Shown here in pieces: positions 7,137-13,662 of a DNA stretch of 13,662 nt. The first letter of the stretch is position 1; every line of letters starts with the position of its first letter. A model generated the notes under the pieces. That model did no database searches. It was not told where the DNA came from and saw nothing but the letters and a program-made list of their open reading frames with translations. Both the position numbers and the translations under genes were made by a program. The DNA is taken from NCBI GenBank assembly GCA_036939975.1, contig JALLPB010000932.1, positions 1 to 13,662 on the forward strand. Reading direction: 5' to 3'. Source of the stretch: Cyclostephanos tholiformis (lineage: Eukaryota; Bacillariophyta; Thalassiosirophyceae; Thalassiosirales; Thalassiosiraceae).

Positions 7137-10100
7137 TCATACGTAATGATGGAGCAGCATCTGAACAAACTTTGTTCGTTTTGGACCTGTTAGTGGCTTC
7201 GTCAAAAGATCAGCCACGTTTTCATCAGTGTTGATGTAAGTCGTTCGCCACTCATCACGAGCGCATCCTTCACGAACAAAGTGATATGCGATGGCATTAG
7301 ACTTCTTTTTCAACGTAGATCCAGGTGCAGTTGTGTTGGCCAGTACTGATTGATTATCTCCAAAAACAAAGGCTGGCTCATCCACTGTAATGCCCATCAT
7401 CCTAAGCTTGTACCTCAAACCGCGGATATACTCAGTTGCCTGTTTCATAGCAACAAACTCGCTGCCAAATGTGCTCGTTTCACATGAAGTTTGCTTCTTT
7501 GAGCTCCAGTAAATAGGGGCGCCATTGAGAAACACTATGAATCCAGTTCGAGAGCGTCTAGTGAGCAAGTCACCAGCATGGTCAGCGTCTACAAACACTC
7601 TCATTGTCATTGAGGGACCACATGGTTTTGGCATGTTGTTAGGTAACTCCTCGGCGAGGCCCTCGCATCCATAAGGCGAGTACGACCAATCCTGTCGCTC
7701 AAATAAGTTCATGTCTAAAGCAACAGGCGTCGGATCGAACACCATCTCAGTATTCGAATGCGCCTTGAGGTAGGCGAAGATATGGTAGATCTCTTTCAAG
7801 TGCCCTACCCTCGGAAGGGCAAGGTGTGAGGACATCATTGACACTTCAACATCAATGTCTACACGTCCCAATTCAACAATCCACCGTAGCACTCCTACGA
7901 GAGAGTGGAAATATGATGCGTCAGAGTCTCCCAATTCGGACGATACATCTATTTCTGGACGGTACCCACTCGATAGCGGGGTGGGAGCTTTGAATGGAAG
8001 TTTCTCCCCTGCTTTTGCAAGATGATCCTCAACATTCCGAACGGCAGAATGGACATATTGGCATGAGCCAAATGCCCAAGCTTTGTTCCCATTTTCAAGA
8101 GTGACCTCACGAAGCTTACCACCTAAGTATTGAGAAGGAGGTCCGATGGACTCCTCTCGTAATACAAAGTGTTGTCCTATTTCCTTGCGGAGGACATTGT
8201 CAGCTTTCTCAGAGATTACCAGAACGTCGTCGACATACAACAGGACGTATTCGTAGTACTCCTCCCCTGTTGATCGTTTCGACAGCCTGTGCCAAACATC
8301 AGGATCCGCGCGGGATGAAGTAAAACCAAGTTGGCCCATGCAGTCACGGAGATGATGCCAAAAATCGCGTCCTGCGACTTTGCCTCCGTATAGAGCTCGA
8401 TGGATTAATGCAACACGGCCCTCATTTTCAATCCCAAACTCAGGGCCACAAATGATGAAGTGTTTCTCCGAGCTTGGAGCTTGGAGATATGCATTCCTAA
8501 TGTCGGCTCCCAACACGGGTAAGTTCATTAGAGCCGCATGCGTTAAAGCAATACGGATACTATCACGCGAAACGACACCAGCAAAGCTTGATGTTGTAGA
8601 GTCTGGGGTTTTGTGCCCATCTTTGACCCAACGCGCTTTCCTAGTGAAGTCCATTTTCACGTCGAAGACTATGTGCCCCGAAGCTTTGTGCCACCCTGGT
8701 GGAGCCTTTTGGTTTGGGCCCAAGACCTCAAACGCTACGCAAACATTACCCATCTCCTTGGAGAGGGCATCCTGCCAAAGAGTGTTGCCATTCTTACGAT
8801 CTATTTCAATAGAATGTTTGACGGAGGTAGGAAGTTCGATGCCATACTTGTGGCTAGTCCTCCGTACCCGCGAATTCACAGCTGAAACTATCACATCGCG
8901 TTTCCTTAACACATAAGGGACCCACCAAGCAAAGGCGGGTTCTTCAGCTATATCACGTGCTGTTACATACTCCGCGACTTGGACAGGATTGGACTCCTTT
9001 AAGATCTTCAGATCAATCCATTGGCGCGTACCATTTGTCCATTTAACCAGGAACCGCCAACCCTGAGTTGTTTGGCGCATTCGTTTGGTCCCAGTCTTAG
9101 TAATGAAATACTTATCACACATTTTCGTGGCCTCCCCTGAACTCTTATGGTCTATGATCTCATAAAGTAGGGAGCTCGAGTGACCGTCTGCATCCGATTG
9201 TTCAAAGAGATTTGAAGCAATGATATTAGCAGAGTAAGCCCGCGTCGTGCCATCCTTAAACTCGCATTCATAAAGCAAAGTGTTAAGAAGGGGATTGTCA
9301 TCGAATGTTCCAATCAATCGACCGTCGTCGTCGACTCCCCGACGTACTACCTTAGCAATAGCCATACTATCGCCATTAGGTAGCATGACCTCTGCGTTTA
9401 TCAAAGCATCAGCAACGGAGCGAACATCAAACGGCTTGCCCGTTGCATCCTTCAGGTCCGCATCAGGGATAAACGGCAAGACTTCATGATCATCCTCATA
9501 AGGATCCAAATCCCATAAGTCATCAAATGCTTTTGTGGCATCATTGTCCAGAGGAAGGACCTTAGGAATTGAGACAGAGTCACCCAAAACATTTCGGATG
9601 GCCACATTGAACTGGGATCGTTTCTCAATTTCAACTTCATTTGAAGGAGAGAGCTCATCAGGAGTGAGACGGCGGAGTGTACGACGAGGCACAACTTTGC
9701 CATTCTCCTTTAATATCCATTGGGCCATAGCATTGCCCTCATTCTTAGCGGGACCAAGGCATCTCCCTAACCGTTCCTTTTGGTAGGGGAAGGACGTCTT
9801 GACGTCCCTATAGTAAATCCACTCGTACCAGCCATATTGGCAAATGTGAGAGATGTCAGCCTCAGTACCAAACGTTGAAGTATGAGGGTTGCTCCCATTA
9901 AGCTGGAACAGCTTCTTGGCAGTGACCTGAAAGATCAAAGCCCGCCGGTCCATGCAATAGTCCCAAAGAACTAGGGGTGATCCTGAGAGGCGCATGTCCT
10001 TCCTAGTCGCCTCCTTCATCAATCCTATGTAGAGCTCAGCGCGATTCGCCCACTGAGTCTCGGCTTCTAGGACCTTTAGTGTTGTCCCCAGTTGAGTGCA

Positions 10101-11552
10101 AAACTCCCGCACGTCTCGTTTGATTTGTGCTGGATGAGGATCACAAACAAGGACTTCCGGAGCGCCGACCTCCTTGGCAAATTGCTTCAATGCCAGGTAG
10201 ACCTCGTTTTGCTTTTTCATAGGATAAAATGCAACAAAGCCTCTGTCAGAGACAAAGAGCTGAGCACAGATATTACCCCGCGAGCTTTTCGCAGCAGCCG
10301 TTACAAAGAGAGTGTCCATGAAGAAAAAGCTTTTGATCTTCCTGTATCTCACAGCCCGATCGTTCGTCCCTACATTCCGAGAGAGCGACGAATCAGGATC
10401 GTGTCGAAGAGATTGGGTCGTTACGCCAAGGGTTCGGGCTGCATCATCATGTGGAATGCACCATATCTTGGCCAAGTGCTCAGCACTCACGCCCTTTGAT
10501 CTCTCCGCAGAGACTGCATGTATCGTGGCAAACGCAGTTGCCAACACCTCCGATGTATGTGTCTCAAACATATCACAAGCAGCATCGTCCATCGAGACGC
10601 TGCCAAGCGCCATCGCAGCGTGAGACACGCGAGCGTACTCGGTGGCCTGCGTTGCAAAACAATGGGGCTCATAGTTCACACCTAGACTTGCCAATTGGAA
10701 ACAAATATTCGGAGCATCTAGCTTGACAACTTCCTGAGCAGTCAATGGGCATCCTTGAACTCTTTCATCGGATGCATGGACTGCATCGACGACATCGTTG
10801 AACCTGGACCATGCGACCTCCTCGCCGTACATTTGACTCAGATCGGCCTCAGAGAAGAGTATATTCGGCGGTCGAATGCCATGTTCAACGATCAAGCCGT
10901 AGGTATCAAGCATAGCTTCCTCATTATCGGCATAATGTGATGTGTGTGGATCCCAAGCGGCCCCATCAGGAGTAACAAAAACAATTGGGAACGTATCCCA
11001 GTTGTCTATCTCATCAGGGGTCAAGGCTCGAGTAGGGAAATATGAAAAGATCCCGTTCAACTTTAGGTGAATGCGCATGCCAGTCTCCGAATCATATATA
11101 GAATGATTGTCAACTGTAGGCGATGCAAGTTGATGCTTGGGGGTCTCATCGACATGAAGGCCAGCCATCCGTAATAAAAACGGTGGTATCAAATTGTGAT
11201 CCATCGATGGGATCAGCAACGCATTTCTCATCACTAGCAGGTACGTTTTGAGAGAAAATGGATCGTCGTATGCAATAACAACATCACCAATCTCCACCAT
11301 ATCCATCGTAGGAAGGTTTGAGGAGAAAGGAGTGACCGTTGCATAACGACCACTGGTGGCAATGATAGTGCAATCATAGCCTGCAACCGCCATGTTGGCA
11401 TGGGAGTCCAACTCGGTTGCTCCTCGGCCACTGTAAGCGCCCAGCGAGGCGCCTCCAATTGTCGCGGCGAGCACCGAGGCGCACGCTGCGGAACAAACAG
11501 TCGCTTTATCCCCATCAGCCAGCGGCCGTACATGATGGGGATCGCGGGGCCC
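7137..11552 (-). CDS. pol: Copia-type Pol polyprotein: protease, integrase, chromodomain-like, reverse transcriptase, RNase H
   Basis: The frame opens directly after the gag UGA and has no ATG before the protease motif, so it should be made by readthrough from gag. Residue numbers here count from the GTG at 11474 (26 codons precede it). The protease has LDSHANM at 22-28, with D23 as the expected catalytic Asp. Integrase DDE residues are D387 (FMDTLF), D445 (VCDPHPAQ) and an E in ETQWANRAE (472-480); a clear HHCC zinc finger was not seen before them. A chromodomain-like segment lies at about 770-838 (YEIIDH, WRFLVKWTNG, LKESNPVQVAEYV). Reverse transcriptase spans about 898-1125 with ADIRNAYLQAP and the YVDD box at 1080-1083. 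RNase H, about 1292-1430, has VFVDADHAGD, TSTFGSEFVAMK, DNQSV and ENVADLLTKPL. All catalytic motifs are intact, so the enzyme set could be active. Confidence 0.93.
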   Translation of the reverse strand, partial: GPRDPHHVRPLADGDKATVCSAACASVLAATIGGASLGAYSGRGATELDSHANMAVAGYDCTIIATSGRYATVTPFSSNLPTMDMVEIGDVVIAYDDPFSLKTYLLVMRNALLIPSMDHNLIPPFLLRMAGLHVDETPKHQLASPTVDNHSIYDSETGMRIHLKLNGIFSYFPTRALTPDEIDNWDTFPIVFVTPDGAAWDPHTSHYADNEEAMLDTYGLIVEHGIRPPNILFSEADLSQMYGEEVAWSRFNDVVDAVHASDERVQGCPLTAQEVVKLDAPNICFQLASLGVNYEPHCFATQATEYARVSHAAMALGSVSMDDAACDMFETHTSEVLATAFATIHAVSAERSKGVSAEHLAKIWCIPHDDAARTLGVTTQSLRHDPDSSLSRNVGTNDRAVRYRKIKSFFFMDTLFVTAAAKSSRGNICAQLFVSDRGFVAFYPMKKQNEVYLALKQFAKEVGAPEVLVCDPHPAQIKRDVREFCTQLGTTLKVLEAETQWANRAELYIGLMKEATRKDMRLSGSPLVLWDYCMDRRALIFQVTAKKLFQLNGSNPHTSTFGTEADISHICQYGWYEWIYYRDVKTSFPYQKERLGRCLGPAKNEGNAMAQWILKENGKVVPRRTLRRLTPDELSPSNEVEIEKRSQFNVAIRNVLGDSVSIPKVLPLDNDATKAFDDLWDLDPYEDDHEVLPFIPDADLKDATGKPFDVRSVADALINAEVMLPNGDSMAIAKVVRRGVDDDGRLIGTFDDNPLLNTLLYECEFKDGTTRAYSANIIASNLFEQSDADGHSSSLLYEIIDHKSSGEATKMCDKYFITKTGTKRMRQTTQGWRFLVKWTNGTRQWIDLKILKESNPVQVAEYVTARDIAEEPAFAWWVPYVLRKRDVIVSAVNSRVRRTSHKYGIELPTSVKHSIEIDRKNGNTLWQDALSKEMGNVCVAFEVLGPNQKAPPGWHKASGHIVFDVKMDFTRKARWVKDGHKTPDSTTSSFAGVVSRDSIRIALTHAALMNLPVLGADIRNAYLQAPSSEKHFIICGPEFGIENEGRVALIHRALYGGKVAGRDFWHHLRDCMGQLGFTSSRADPDVWHRLSKRSTGEEYYEYVLLYVDDVLVISEKADNVLRKEIGQHFVLREESIGPPSQYLGGKLREVTLENGNKAWAFGSCQYVHSAVRNVEDHLAKAGEKLPFKAPTPLSSGYRPEIDVSSELGDSDASYFHSLVGVLRWIVELGRVDIDVEVSMMSSHLALPRVGHLKEIYHIFAYLKAHSNTEMVFDPTPVALDMNLFERQDWSYSPYGCEGLAEELPNNMPKPCGPSMTMRVFVDADHAGDLLTRRSRTGFIVFLNGAPIYWSSKKQTSCETSTFGSEFVAMKQATEYIRGLRYKLRMMGITVDEPAFVFGDNQSVLANTTAPGSTLKKKSNAIAYHFVREGCARDEWRTTYINTDENVADLLTKPLTGPKRTKFVQMLLHHYV

Positions 11553-11555
11553 TCA
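11484..11555 (-). promoter_or_regulatory. Candidate UGA readthrough signal with stem-loop/pseudoknot at the gag-pol junction
   Basis: The gag stop TGA (11555-11553) is followed by G and a 10-nt GC-rich spacer, then a perfect 10-bp stem (ATCCCCATCA at 11542-11533 with TGATGGGGAT at 11517-11508) and a 15-nt loop. CGCTG in the loop (11524-11520) can pair with CAGCG downstream (11488-11484), giving an H-type pseudoknot. Pol continues in the same frame. The layout recalls stop-suppression signals of some retroviruses. That it works here is an inference. Confidence 0.5.
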
Positions 11556-12482
11556 GGCCTTCTTCTCCTTGGATTTTAGGATCCCTGTGAGCTTCAGCAT
11601 AGCCACGTTGGCCCGCTCAATCATGACCTCAGGAGGTGTCACCCCTATAGCTGCAGTGGTCGCACCAACTGTAATCCCACGTGGGGAGGGGGTAGGGCTA
11701 GCCGTGGTAGCTTGGATGGCAGCAATGCTCGTTGTCTGCACATCAGCCATGGCTTCGTACAGCTTTGTCTGACGAGCCTCCATCTCAGAAATCATGCTCT
11801 TTAGCTTCTTAGCGGGGTTATGACGAGGACTGCCTCCACGCTTCCCGCCTTTGCCTCCCTTCCCACCACCCTTGTCACCTTTACCGCGTCCATTGGCCCT
11901 GTTCCATTCGACCAATTCTTCCTGTTGGTCTTTGGGCAAGCTCTTGAACTCGGCAAACTTGTGGTAGCGAAGGGCAACGCCAGACGCTCCCCTGCCAGGT
12001 TTCTCGCGGTCTCCCCCAAGGCCACCCTGGGGTTTGCCGTTGGTACCAGAGACATTCGCATCAAACGAGACCCTCCCCTTTTTAGCTGCCTTAGCAGTGA
12101 CAGGGCACGTGGGGGCCAAGAAAGTGAATGAACTTTCAAAGTTCACTCTCTTGTCGACTTCATCCTGACGAACTGCCGCCATCGCAGCAAGAACATTTGG
12201 ATCAGTCGTCGTGAGGGAATCGAGCAAGTACGTAACTCGAGCGCGTTCGTTGGGGACATCCACGGGGATTTGTTCAGCACATTCAGAAAGGGTGATGAAC
12301 GCCTTTCGGTGCAACCCCATGTGTTGCTGGAGGGTAATCGAAGTAGTGCCAGACCACTGCCTGTTCTTGAGCACACTCTCTGCCTCCTTGACAAGCTGAT
12401 CGTAGATCGCCTTTCCAGCATGTTGGGATTTCAAAGCGAGAAGGGCATACACAGGCGGAATGGAGCGATGATTGCTGCAACA
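11553..12482 (-). CDS. gag: Gag, C-terminal part (frame separated from the N-terminal part by a one-nucleotide shift)
   Basis: This frame opens at 12482 after a stop and has no early ATG; the first plausible initiator is a GTG at 12452. It continues the capsid region (ALKSQHAGKAIYDQL, VDVPNERARVTYLLDSL), which is therefore joined to the upstream gag frame in intact relatives. Instead of a CCHC zinc knuckle it carries a Gly/Lys/Arg-rich stretch at about 188-210 (counted from 12452), likely to bind RNA. A short helical, probably coiled-coil segment follows (AKKLKSMISEMEARQTKL), and a tail rich in Ala, Thr and Pro. It ends KSKEKKA-UGA, in the same frame as pol. Confidence 0.8.
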   Translation of the reverse strand, partial: CCSNHRSIPPVYALLALKSQHAGKAIYDQLVKEAESVLKNRQWSGTTSITLQQHMGLHRKAFITLSECAEQIPVDVPNERARVTYLLDSLTTTDPNVLAAMAAVRQDEVDKRVNFESSFTFLAPTCPVTAKAAKKGRVSFDANVSGTNGKPQGGLGGDREKPGRGASGVALRYHKFAEFKSLPKDQQEELVEWNRANGRGKGDKGGGKGGKGGKRGGSPRHNPAKKLKSMISEMEARQTKLYEAMADVQTTSIAAIQATTASPTPSPRGITVGATTAAIGVTPPEVMIERANVAMLKLTGILKSKEKKA

Positions 12483-13183
12483 TCATGGCCCCGTATGGCA
12501 GATTCGATCATGTCATAGACCAATCGATTATCCACCTTGTAAAGGGGATGGACATGTGTCATGCGTGCTGTGAGATCACCTTCAATGGATCCAGTTTCCT
12601 CGGAGTGTGGATCCCCAACCTGGCGTGCAGGGGGGGTCGTGGCATCAACGGCAGCAACCGCCCGTTCAACATATGCAACAGAGGCATTACGTACCCCAAC
12701 CTTTTGGGATAGATGGAGTGTGAATGCATCAAGCCACTTGTGGACTGCTTGAGTCTTCGTGAGCTTGGGGGGCGTCCCAATTTCTGCCCTCTTTCGTTCC
12801 ATAAGAGCTTTCCACTGTTCAAGGAAATGCTTGATTACGGGCCAAGCCATGTTGTCGGGGTCCAGGGGACGTCCGACATCATCGTAAAACTTTACAATGA
12901 GCATCGCCCCTTTTAGCTGCATCTTGGATTTTGCTGACACTTCATATGCCTGAATCTCTCGTAGCCTACCCGCAGCGATTGCCGCAGCTCCCGTTGCAGG
13001 GATTTTGGGTGGCTTGTAGAGGTTTGAGAAGACTGCATCCAATCCGTCCTCATCAAACTCCTTGAAATCTTCAGGGTCAGCAATGCCTTCGTGAGCAAGC
13101 TGCAAGCAAGTGCGGTTAGACAATCCCATGTTTCCAGCATCCTCAAAGAAGACATCGAGCGTGGCAGCATCAAAGAGAGTCAT
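12431..13183 (-). CDS. gag: Gag, N-terminal part (truncated by frame change)
   Basis: It starts at an ATG (13183) and runs 250 codons to a stop at 12431. It has no enzyme motif. It is alpha-helical in character and consistent with the matrix/capsid part of a copia Gag, which forms the virus-like particle. Homologous sequence continues in the frame shifted by -1 from about 12460, and the last residues here (about LCMPFSL) are out-of-frame reading. No slippery heptamer of the X-XXY-YYZ kind is present in the 52-nt overlap, so a one-base deletion in this copy is more likely than programmed shifting. Confidence 0.75.
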   Translation of the reverse strand: MTLFDAATLDVFFEDAGNMGLSNRTCLQLAHEGIADPEDFKEFDEDGLDAVFSNLYKPPKIPATGAAAIAAGRLREIQAYEVSAKSKMQLKGAMLIVKFYDDVGRPLDPDNMAWPVIKHFLEQWKALMERKRAEIGTPPKLTKTQAVHKWLDAFTLHLSQKVGVRNASVAYVERAVAAVDATTPPARQVGDPHSEETGSIEGDLTARMTHVHPLYKVDNRLVYDMIESAIRGHDVAAIIAPFRLCMPFSL

Positions 13184-13662
13184 CGTGGGGAGGCAAAGTT
13201 TAATCGAAAATAGCTAGGCACAAATAACGAAATGTTCGAATTTGTGGTAGCGCTTTGACGAGTGAACTGCCAAAATCTCGTCCAAGGTTATAGGGTCAAA
13301 ATGTGACCCCCTTTTTCTTATTTACTCATGGTGGAATTCCATAAGGAAGTGGGAAGCTTGTTTCCCATCGCCTATATGAACAATACGAGAAGATCAAGAT
13401 CGTTTCTCATTTTCAATCTAGGTATTAGTCTGTAGGATCAAACGTAGGACTTTAAGAAGCCAATTTTCAATTCCTATTACTACTTGCGTCAAATTTAAGT
13501 TTCTCAAGATAAATTTGGATCGCCATATCTGTTTCATAACAGTTCCTACGATTTCTCTCATGAAGATGGCACATAAACCAAATCTTTTAGCGTTGAGAAA
13601 AATCTTCTCATGATTGCTTAAGTCATGAGTGTGGTGGGTTTTGGCCCCACCTTGCCTTTTGA
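13184..13662 (-). other. Retrotransposon leader / 5' region (no gene)
   Basis: The 479 bp before the gag ATG hold no supported gene. Several small hairpins are visible: GACGAG/CTCGTC (13257-13282), GGGTCA/TGACCC with a 5-nt loop (13293-13309), CTCATGA/TCATGAG (13607-13629) and GGTGGG/CCCACC (13633-13651). The GGGTCA hairpin could be a packaging or translation element in the RNA. I could not identify a primer-binding site or an LTR edge. The 5' LTR may lie beyond the window. Confidence 0.5.

Larger units (their letters stand above)
7121..13662 (-). mobile_element. Ty1/copia-type LTR retrotransposon, incomplete in this window
   Basis: Gag and a PR-IN-RT-RNase H pol lie in the order diagnostic of Ty1/copia elements, with a polypurine tract at the downstream end. 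The 5' end runs off the window. The pol frame is intact over 1471 codons, which suggests a fairly recent copy, but gag carries a one-nucleotide frame change. No LTR pair could be recognised, so the exact boundaries are unknown. Confidence 0.85.

Noticed and set aside
8380..8916. Plus-strand open frame of 178 codons
   Set aside because: It lies antisense to the reverse transcriptase region, which has intact motifs, and shows no domain of its own.
12431..12482. Programmed -1 frameshift site in gag
   Set aside because: No slippery heptamer in the correct phase and no strong downstream structure were seen in the overlap.
13293..13316. Hairpin followed by a T run resembling a bacterial intrinsic terminator
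   Set aside because: The setting is eukaryotic and inside a retrotransposon leader on the opposite strand, so a Rho-independent terminator makes no sense here.
6814..13662. LTR pair bounding the retrotransposon
   Set aside because: I compared 6814-7120 with 13184-13662 by eye and found no direct repeat, so no LTR is annotated.

Overview
The window looks like nuclear DNA of a diatom, probably a centric one. This is inferred from four things: a secreted protein with the 'PTxxPT' linkers and repeat domains common in diatoms, short phase-0 GT-AG introns (109 and 310 nt), an ERO1 protein with a diatom-style bipartite targeting presequence, and a Ty1/copia retrotransposon of the kind frequent in diatom genomes. 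No bacterial operon structure is seen.

Layout: 1-736 is an AT-rich intergenic stretch ending in a C18 tract and the promoter/leader of gene 1. Gene 1 (737-4376, +, two exons, 1176 aa predicted) is a large secreted mosaic protein: signal peptide, two copies of a diatom-type domain, PT-rich linker, DNRLRE/CBM96-like domain, and a C-terminal alpha-carbonic anhydrase fold whose three zinc histidines are not recognisable. Gene 2 (6173-4607, -, two exons, 418 aa) is convergent with gene 1 and encodes an ERO1-family thiol oxidase with both active cysteine motifs and an N-terminus resembling a signal peptide plus transit peptide. Between the two genes lies a second, diverged copy of part of the last ERO1 coding segment.

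Upstream of ERO1 (6266-6813) there is a GAT microsatellite and then a 456-bp foldback element: two arms about 92% identical over 178 nt without gaps, with a cluster of a 15-nt motif near its centre. From about 7121 to beyond the right end lies a Ty1/copia retrotransposon on the minus strand, with a polypurine tract, pol in the order PR-IN-(chromodomain-like)-RT-RH, gag, and a leader. The pol frame of 1471 codons is intact. Gag is broken by a one-nucleotide frame change near 12452. Gag and pol share one reading frame, separated by a single UGA. Ten nt after it comes a perfect 10-bp stem that could form a pseudoknot, which suggests programmed readthrough. No LTR pair is found inside the window.

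The two host genes have no obvious functional link, although both products enter the secretory route. The most interesting signals are the gag-UGA-pol junction, the chromodomain-like insert in a copia pol, the ERO1 with plastid-like targeting, the duplicated ERO1 3' segment, and the foldback with its repeated palindromic motif.
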